The position numbers and the translations under genes were made by a program. DNA of 64,000 nucleotides. It comes from Todiramphus chloris collaris (lineage: Eukaryota; Chordata; Aves; Coraciiformes; Alcedinidae). Of this stretch, positions 57,831 through 64,000 are shown piece by piece; the stretch's first letter is position 1; the number at the start of each line of letters is the position of its first letter. The stretch is taken from assembly GCA_025345505.1 (NCBI GenBank), contig JANVCC010000071.1, positions 2,670,373 to 2,734,372 of the forward strand. The letters are read 5' to 3'. Below the pieces are notes generated by a model. The model was not told the DNA's origin. It ran no database searches and saw only the letters and a program-made list of their open reading frames with translations.

Positions 57831-59149
57831 AGGAAGAACGTGCTCTGCACAGTCCCAGGGCTGCGAGCGTGTGGGCTCAGCACCTCAGGCTCAGCAACCC
57901 CCCCAGAAGGAAGCAGGATTAAGCCCTGAGACCCAACCGGGCGACACGAAGCGATAAGGAATTGTGGTGTGAAACAGGGCACCAGACAGATGAGCTGCTG
58001 GAATTTGATCCTCAGTAAGCAAAGGGAGGAGGAACCGAGATGGGTGCAAAGCTTCCTGCCAGATCTGTGCGAGATACACGGCAGGGCAGGCAAAAGAGCC
58101 AACTTGCCCTCCAAAGACAGAAGGCAATGAAGAGCTTCACCCTCCCGGCAGTGCCAGCTCCTCCTCATTTGAGGTGCAGACCACACAGGGAAGAAAAAAA
58201 GGAAAAAATTAAATTTAAAACCAAGACAGCTTTCTGGAGGAAAAGCCCTTTTCACTAGAAAGCATTAACTGTCCCACGCAGGTAGACTTGAAGTGAGACA
58301 GGTTTAAATGAGCATGTAACAAACGTAAGGGCCAGAGGAAAAACAAACAACAAACAAAAAAACCAAGGGCAAGCTGAAAAGCCACAGGCTCAGGGGCAGG
58401 TCGGGTTCCTGGAACGGTAAGAGCAGAGGTGAGAACAAGGAAGAGAAGGAGGAACTGCAGCTGCCAAAGCCAGTGGCCTCCATCCTCGCGCAGAAGCGCG
58501 CTGCTGAACAAGAGGGAAGAAGCTGGATCTGGAGTCTGGCTCCTGGTGCCCGCCCAATGCGCTGTTCCCTACGTTTCCAGGGATTAATAAGAGGAAATTA
58601 AATGGCACAGCAGCTTCAGCAACAACAGAGGGGTTCCTTAATCTACCCACTGCCATAAATCCTCCTACATCTTCCGCAGGTACTGCGGTTTCAAAGCTGC
58701 AGAACTGGAGTCGATCGCTGCCGCTACCTGCGCCGCTGCCCTCGCTTCTCATCCCTGCGGCTCACGGACACTCCAGAACATTCTCTCTCCTGCCTCCCCA
58801 GACTCTGTTTCTCCACCATGGAGCTCAAGGGTCCCCACTTTGCCATCCCCAGTCTCCCGTTACCTCCCCGCAAGGAGGCCGCTGCAACGCGGGCAGCTCG
58901 CCCCCTCCCCTCCCTCTGCCTCCAGGTTCAAGCGGTCGCCTTTGAGAGACAAAATATTGCATTTTTCACAACAGGACCATCCGCCGTTGGAAAAACCTCT
59001 CCAGGAAACTGGTGGAGTCCCCAGCTTTGCACACTTTTAAGATTTGTCCCGACAAAGCACGGGACCAACTCGTCTAGAGCAGGATGCGCCCAAGAAAGGC
59101 TGGAGCAGATGATCCGAGCTCAGGGGCAGCGTGCAGGGTGCAACCAGAG

Positions 59150-59645
59150 TGGGTTGGGTGGGAAGGGACCTCCAAAGGTCACCTGGTCTCCCCACCCTCC
59201 TGGGGAAGAAATTCTTCCTCCTGTCCAACCTGAATCCACCTCTCTCCAGTTTGGATCCATTCCCTCCAGTCCTGTCCCTGCCCCACAGCCTAACAAGTCC
59301 CTCCCCAGCTTTCTTGTAGCCCCTTCAGATCCTGGAAGGTCACAAGAAGGTCTCCCCGGAGCCTTCTCTTCTCCAGCCTGATCAACCCCAGCTCTCTCAG
59401 TCTGTCCCCATCACAGCAGAGCTGCTCCAGCCCTCTGAGCATCCTGGTGTCCCTTCTCTGGACACGTTCCAGCACATCCACAGCCTTCCTGTGACAGGGG
59501 CTCCAGAACTGGACGCAGGGCTCCAGGGGGGTCTCACCAGAGTGGAGCAGAGGGGCAGAATCCCCTCCCCTGACCTGCTGCCCACGCTGCTCTTGATGCA
59601 GCCCAGGACATGATTGGCTTTCTGGGCTGCAAGAGCAACTGATGG
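59150..59645 (-). repeat. CR1 LINE copy, internally deleted
   Basis: It begins with GGGTGGGAAGGGACCTCCAA and jumps directly to CTCCCCACCCTCCTGGGGAA, so about 130 bp present in the 57190 copy are missing. It ends CCAGGACATGATTGGCTTTC. Confidence 0.88.
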
Positions 59646-59659
59646 CTCAACCAGATGGC

Positions 59660-59812
59660 TCATCTGCACCTACAGCAGGGTGCTCAGAGCCCCAGGCAAC
59701 CTCCCCTGCAATGGTGCCAGTGATGGGGCAGCCACCACCTCTCTGGGCAGCCTGGGCCAGGCTCTCCCCACCCTCAGAGCAAAGAACTTCTTCCTACTGT
59801 CCAAAACGGAGT
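59660..59812 (-). repeat. CR1 LINE fragment, different subfamily
   Basis: CAGGGTGCTCAGAGCCCC, GATGGGGCAGCCACCACCTC and AGAACTTCTTCCTACTGTCC mark a second minus-orientation CR1 end, diverged from and abutting the 59150 copy. Confidence 0.75.
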
Positions 59813-62416
59813 GCTGAACTAATTGAAGAAGAGAGCACAGAAGACTTGGCCAAGTAAGGTTGGAAGCCAAGAAAACACAGGTCCCTGATTCTCTACACTT
59901 CGCTCTACCCCGCTCACAGCCACGTCTTGTGTTACCAAGAAAAAACTGAAGAGTTTGAAGTTTTAAGCAGGGAAAAAAAAATGTTCCAAGAGAATATCAA
60001 CCTCCTAATTAAGCCTAGAAGACTTTCCTGAGAGATCCAGGCTCCCACAGTGGAAAAGCAGAGCGTGGTATCCGCACAGCGAGCTCTCCTCCTGTGTCAC
60101 AGTCAAAAAGCTTTCAACCTGCGTCAGCACTTTTATTGCAGACCATCCATTTCAGGGATCTACAACTTAACCATCAGAAAAGGCCCATTCAGTCGGGAAA
60201 AGCAACCCTCAGCCACACCACACAGCCTGCTCTAATCAAACAATAAAAAAAAAAATGACTTAATATTCCAGCCCATGTATATTTTGGTGTTAAAAAACCA
60301 GAAGCAGCCACCCCACAATGAAAAGTTCCTGCAGCTTTGGCGGACGCAGCCTGTCCCATGTGTGTCCCATGACAAACCAGGACGCTCCGTCCCGCTGGTT
60401 TTGTTCCAGAGTCGGTGGGGATTAGTGGGGGAGAGCTCGGCAAGCGTGAAAATCTCGGGTTGTTTGTTTTGGTTTGGTTTTTTTTTAAGTGTGAGTTTAT
60501 AGATGAGGGCAGAAAAATCCAAACGTGGGACCCGGGAAGATCTTTCAGAAGGCTCGTGAAAGAACCAAACCCGAGATCTAATCAGGAAAGGGAATAAAAT
60601 AAAAAGCTGCCCAATGCACTGGCCACGTTCGGTGGGTTTACGGGGACATTTTCCTTTGAACAGAATAAATATCTCCTCATGCAGCTGACCCAAAAATCCA
60701 GCAAAGCCACGAGCAGGTAAAACACCATCAAAAGCGACAGAAGGGGCAGCTTCTTTCTCCTTCACCTCAACCAGCCGGCCCAGCTGCTACTGCAACAGCC
60801 CCAGATAAAAACTGATGCTGTTTAATTAGACAAAGAGCCTCTAACACCCAGCACAACCCCGTTAACTTCAGCATCTGCTGCTGGGCAAACTGGAACACAG
60901 CAATTTCAGGCACTCTGGGATAGCACCAGCACCAAGCACAGAGATTTCAGGTGCTTGGAAGCTGCTGCTTCTGAAAACTTCCTTTAGATCATTCAAGTGT
61001 TCTCCCTTTGAAGAGTTCTCATGCTGCTGCTTGAGTGATTCACTCCGTTTTGCTGCTACAGACATTATCATTTAAAAGAAGTACATTTGTTTTAAGCAAG
61101 TGAGGGTGTAAACATCATGAGAAAGACCCCACCGAAATAAAAAGAGCAAGAGGCAGCAGTGAGAACAGGGTTCAGGCTCCCAAAGCCTCCAGCTCACATC
61201 CCACCTCAGGAACCCCGCCAAACCTTTACTGTTTTACCACAACGAGCCCCAAAGGTAATTTTCCACCTAAACCCACTCCCCAGGACCAGCTGCTCCCCGC
61301 TCCACGATGCAGCCAAGAACTCTCTGCCCGCTAAATTTCCAGTGGGAAAAGTGCCCGAAGCAGAAAAACCCTCACGGGCTCCTGGATCCCAAGCAGGGAA
61401 CCTGCAGAACTCGCTCTTCAAAAGACCAACTTATTTCACTTGTAAATTGAGGCCGTTCACTGGAAGGCACAAGCTCTGCTGCCAATATCTGGGGTTATTC
61501 CGGAGGAGGAAACTCGCTCTCAAACCTCACCTTAGCATTTAACTAAGAACCGAGCGCGGCAGCGACCGCTACGAGCACTGGAGTCAAGAATCACTGAGCA
61601 TCATTTTTTCCAAGGCTCTTAATTGGGCCATTAAAGCTCCACCACAACGGGCAGAACCCGGCAGCCGCGGGATGGATTTGTCTGGAGGGTTTTTGCCGTG
61701 CTCGGTGCGACAGCGGCCGCGGAGAGAGGCCAAGCGGGAGCTCGCCGGGTTTTGCCACCTCGGCTCCTCCTCAGGCAGCGGGTCCCGTGTCAGGATCAGG
61801 CCTCGGGGCTGGGACCGCTATCAGCAGAAGCAGCCCCAGAGCACAGCCAGCTTCGCTCCGGGGCATCTTTCGGTTCTCTACGGTGGCAGCGGCTCTTCCC
61901 AACCCGACCGGGGCAGACCCCCGGCCGGCAGCCACCGTTTCACGGCAACGGTCCCGGTTCCACCCGGGGGGGGGGGGGCCCACTCGAGACCCCCACACGT
62001 GCAGAGGCACATCCCCGACCCGCCCAGCCGGGGGAAAGCGGGGGTTTGGAGCTCGGGCTGCTTCCCGGTGTCCCCGAGGGGCAGCCCGAGCCCCGGGCAG
62101 CCCGGGTGCCCCACGGCGGCCCCGACCGCTCCCTCCCGGTGCACCGAGGGTGGCACAGGGCAGGTCCCGCCGAGGCGGCGGCGCACGGGGGAACCGCATT
62201 CCCCCCCCCTCAGCCCAGGCCCCCTCAGCCCGGCCCGGCCGCACGGAGCGGGCTCGGGGCTCCCCGGCCCCTGAGGGAACCGGGCCGGGGGGAGGCGGCG
62301 GCGGCCCGTGGGGACCGAGCGGTTGAGCCTCGGGGCAGCCCCGCGGGGTGAGGAGGAGCCGTGTCGGGATCCGCGGCAGGGGGGGGGAGGGGGCACAGGG
62401 GGCGGGCGGCCCTTAC

Positions 62417-62515
62417 CTGCGTCCCGGGGGGCTCAGGCTCCCGCCCGGCGGCCGCCGCCTCTCCGCACTTCCGGGTTCCGCGCGGCCGCCATCTTGGGGG
62501 GGACACGGACTTCCG
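62417..62515 (-). other. SBNO2: SBNO2 non-coding exon 1 with a 19-codon uORF
   Basis: In minus orientation a strong donor (GGACGCAG then GTAAGGG) ends the exon at 62417. Its 5' end lies near the YY1/ETS cluster, about 62490-62515. A uORF starts at the ATG inside AAGATGGCGGC (62490-62492) and ends in TGA at 62433-62435, wholly within the exon. Linkage to the coding exon at 51770 is inferred from position and strand. Confidence 0.65.
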
Positions 62516-62535
62516 GGCGGAAGTGGGCGGGGGGC
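62440..62535 (-). promoter_or_regulatory. SBNO2: SBNO2 TATA-less core promoter (ETS and YY1 sites)
   Basis: The stretch carries an ACTTCCGG (CCGGAAGT in mRNA sense), then GCCGCCATCTTGG (a YY1 site, AAGATGGCGGC in mRNA sense), then ACTTCCGGGCGGAAGTG (back-to-back ETS cores). This cluster is typical of strong TATA-less CpG-island promoters, with YY1 just downstream of the start site. Confidence 0.75.
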
Positions 62536-62637
62536 GGCACCGGCACCGGGCGGGGGTTGGCGCCGGGACCCGCCAGGCCCGGGAAGGAAGTGGATTCGGA
62601 GTGAACCGGGACCGAGGGAACGGGGCCCAGCAAACAG

Positions 62638-62963
62638 GGGGAAACCAGGCCCTGGGGACATGGCGGGAACCGGGACCAGGGAGAACCAGGCCCTGGGGAC
62701 ATGGCGGGAACCGGGGGAACCAAGCCCTGGGGACATGGCGGGAACCGGGACCGGGGAGAACCAGGCTCTGGGGACATGGCGGGAACCGGGACCGGGGGAA
62801 CCAGGCCCTGGGGACATGGCAGGAACCGGGCCTTGGGGACATGGCGGGAACCATGACCGGGGGGAACCGGGGGAACCAGGCCCTGGGGACACGGCGGGAA
62901 CCGGGACCGGGGGGAACCAGGCCCTGGGGACACGGCGGGAACCGGGACCGGGGGGAACCAGGC
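62638..62963. repeat. Minisatellite just upstream of SBNO2
   Basis: About eight copies of a 37-41 bp unit built on AACCAGGCCCTGGGGACATG followed by GCGGGAACCGGGACC. One copy is shortened (near 62828) and the last two complete copies carry ACACGG instead of ACATGG. Open reading through it produces a repeated GDMAGTG or GLVPPV-type pseudo-protein. Confidence 0.9.
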
Positions 62964-63019
62964 CCAGGCGCAGCGGCCGGGCCGAGGTGGGAGCGAAGCA
63001 GATGAGGGAAAGCCCAACC

Positions 63020-64000
63020 GCCAAGAGGGGTAGGGGCTCCGTGGCCCGGGGAGGAGGGAACACCCAGGGCCGTGTCACCGGCCGCTGTGGGACCCCCTGC
63101 CCACGGGCAGGGCCTGTCCCCCTATCCCACTCCACCAAGCCTTTGCTGGCCTCGGAACGGCCTTTGCTGGCTCAGCAGCCATCCCCTGGACCATCCCGAC
63201 ACGGGGTCATCGATTCTGGGAGGGAAACCAAAGCCTCAGAGCAGCCACAGCCTCGGCCGCTCACGCCCAGCCCGAATCAGTCCTGACAAAGTTCCTCTTT
63301 CCAAAGAAAAAAGAAGCCATGGCTGCATTGTCCTACAGGAGGAGCGGGGCAGGCACCGTCTGCCTGCAGAGGAAATGGGAGAGCTGGGAAGAGAAACACT
63401 TCACTGATGAGCAGTTTCCAGGGGCCGCCCACTCGCTGCCATCCTACAGAGTCTCGCTCAAAGAATTAACTGCAAATTAACTAAAGGGCTGGATCATGGA
63501 GCTGGGAAATAAACCACTCAGGCCAATCACCCCGTGCTGCTCCTCGCTTCGCCCTTCCGCCCCTTTTCCCCCCCCTCCCACTGCTTCTCTTGGATCTGTG
63601 CCCCTCTTCAGGGCCAGGATAAGAACAGAATTCCCAACAGGGTCCTGCCAAGACGGGGCTATTTTTATATTGGCATCCCCAGCGCGGCAGCAGGAGGATA
63701 TCTGGGGTTGATTTATCCCCAAGAAGGAAAACGTAGGCAGAGCGGAACCGCCACTATCTGCTCAGCCTTCGGAAACATCGGGCTCTTGCCAGAGGCTCTG
63801 GTGGGAGGGAAGGGGGGGACCTCGACTCGGTCAAGGGTGGGTGGAGACGGGGCTCAGCTGGTCCCAGTCCCTCTTCCAGGAGCCCAAAATCTCCTCTTGG
63901 AGAGTTTCAGAACCAAACCCAGCCTGAGGAGGAGAGGAGAGCCCAGAGCCCAGCCCCAGTGCCCTAAACCAGCCAGGGCACCTCAGGAGGGTTGAAGGGA
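63020..64000. other. Intergenic DNA upstream of SBNO2
   Basis: I see no exon with supported splice sites, no CR1 and no RNA gene. By synteny with human the next gene should be STK11, but nothing in this stretch is recognisable as STK11. Confidence 0.45.

Larger units (their letters stand above)
51771..62416 (-). other. SBNO2: SBNO2 intron 1 (10.6 kb)
   Basis: It separates the non-coding first exon from coding exon 1. It contains CR1 copies at about 52838-53085, 53400-54205, 57190-57830, 59150-59645 and 59660-59810. The rest is unique sequence with A- or T-rich runs. No supported exon was found. Confidence 0.6.
61650..63020. promoter_or_regulatory. CpG island at the SBNO2 5' end
   Basis: Sequence is dense in CG dinucleotides, GGCGG and CCGCC. 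The island covers exon 1, the start of intron 1 and the upstream minisatellite. Open frames of 150-310 codons on several strands here overlap one another and have Gly/Pro/Arg-rich content; I treat them as composition artefacts. Confidence 0.75.

Noticed and set aside
61672..62351. About 200-codon open frames in three frames
   Set aside because: Overlapping open frames in all phases are typical of CpG-island composition and not of a gene.
62348..63286. 312-codon Gly-rich open frame and its neighbours
   Set aside because: It is produced by reading through the GC-rich minisatellite. Units whose length is a multiple of three keep frames open by chance.

Overview
This window is nuclear DNA from a bird. 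It holds many CR1 LINE fragments (the dominant avian repeat), short introns, GC-rich promoters, and a gene order (POLR2E, GPX4, SBNO2) matching human 19p13.3. From general knowledge, the corresponding chicken region is on a microchromosome (chr28); I could not check this. There is no prokaryotic system, CRISPR array or novel operon here. The content is three conserved protein-coding genes, with introns rich in repeats.

Layout. Bases 1-545 are intergenic, with an imperfect minisatellite at the left edge. POLR2E (RNA polymerase subunit RPB5) runs on the minus strand with CDS 2552 to 803 in 7 exons. Its assembled CDS is 633 nt, giving 210 aa. A CpG-rich head-to-head promoter region (about 2400-3480) separates it from GPX4. 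GPX4 is on the plus strand with CDS 3041-5084 in 7 exons, 196 aa. It has an in-frame UGA selenocysteine codon at 3893-3895 and a SECIS-like hairpin in its 3' UTR. About 1.1 kb of featureless GC-rich DNA follows.

Almost all the rest (about 6475-62500) is one minus-strand gene, SBNO2 (strawberry notch homolog 2). I resolved 31 coding exons. Their phases all agree, and they sum to 4323 nt, or 1440 aa. They lie between 51671 (start) and 9073 (stop). There is also a distant non-coding first exon in a CpG island at about 62417-62515, a probable 5' UTR extension of coding exon 1, a likely alternative coding first exon at 37944-38159, and an AU-rich 3' UTR of about 2.6 kb. The large 5' introns (10.6, 5.4, 12.7 and 5.8 kb) carry most of the CR1 copies. 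Bases 62530-64000 lie upstream of SBNO2, and hold a minisatellite and no recognisable gene.

The most interesting signals are: two U12-type (minor spliceosome) introns, one in POLR2E and one in SBNO2; the selenocysteine decoding of GPX4; an alternative SBNO2 N-terminus; a cluster of SBNO2 uORFs, one overlapping the start codon as TGATG; two near-identical CR1 copies, one expanded into a minisatellite that contains the assembly gap; and a non-CR1 module present twice in SBNO2 introns. All three genes are ordinary host genes acting in transcription (POLR2E), lipid-peroxide defence (GPX4) and transcriptional regulation of inflammation (SBNO2). The shared locus reflects synteny, not a shared pathway.
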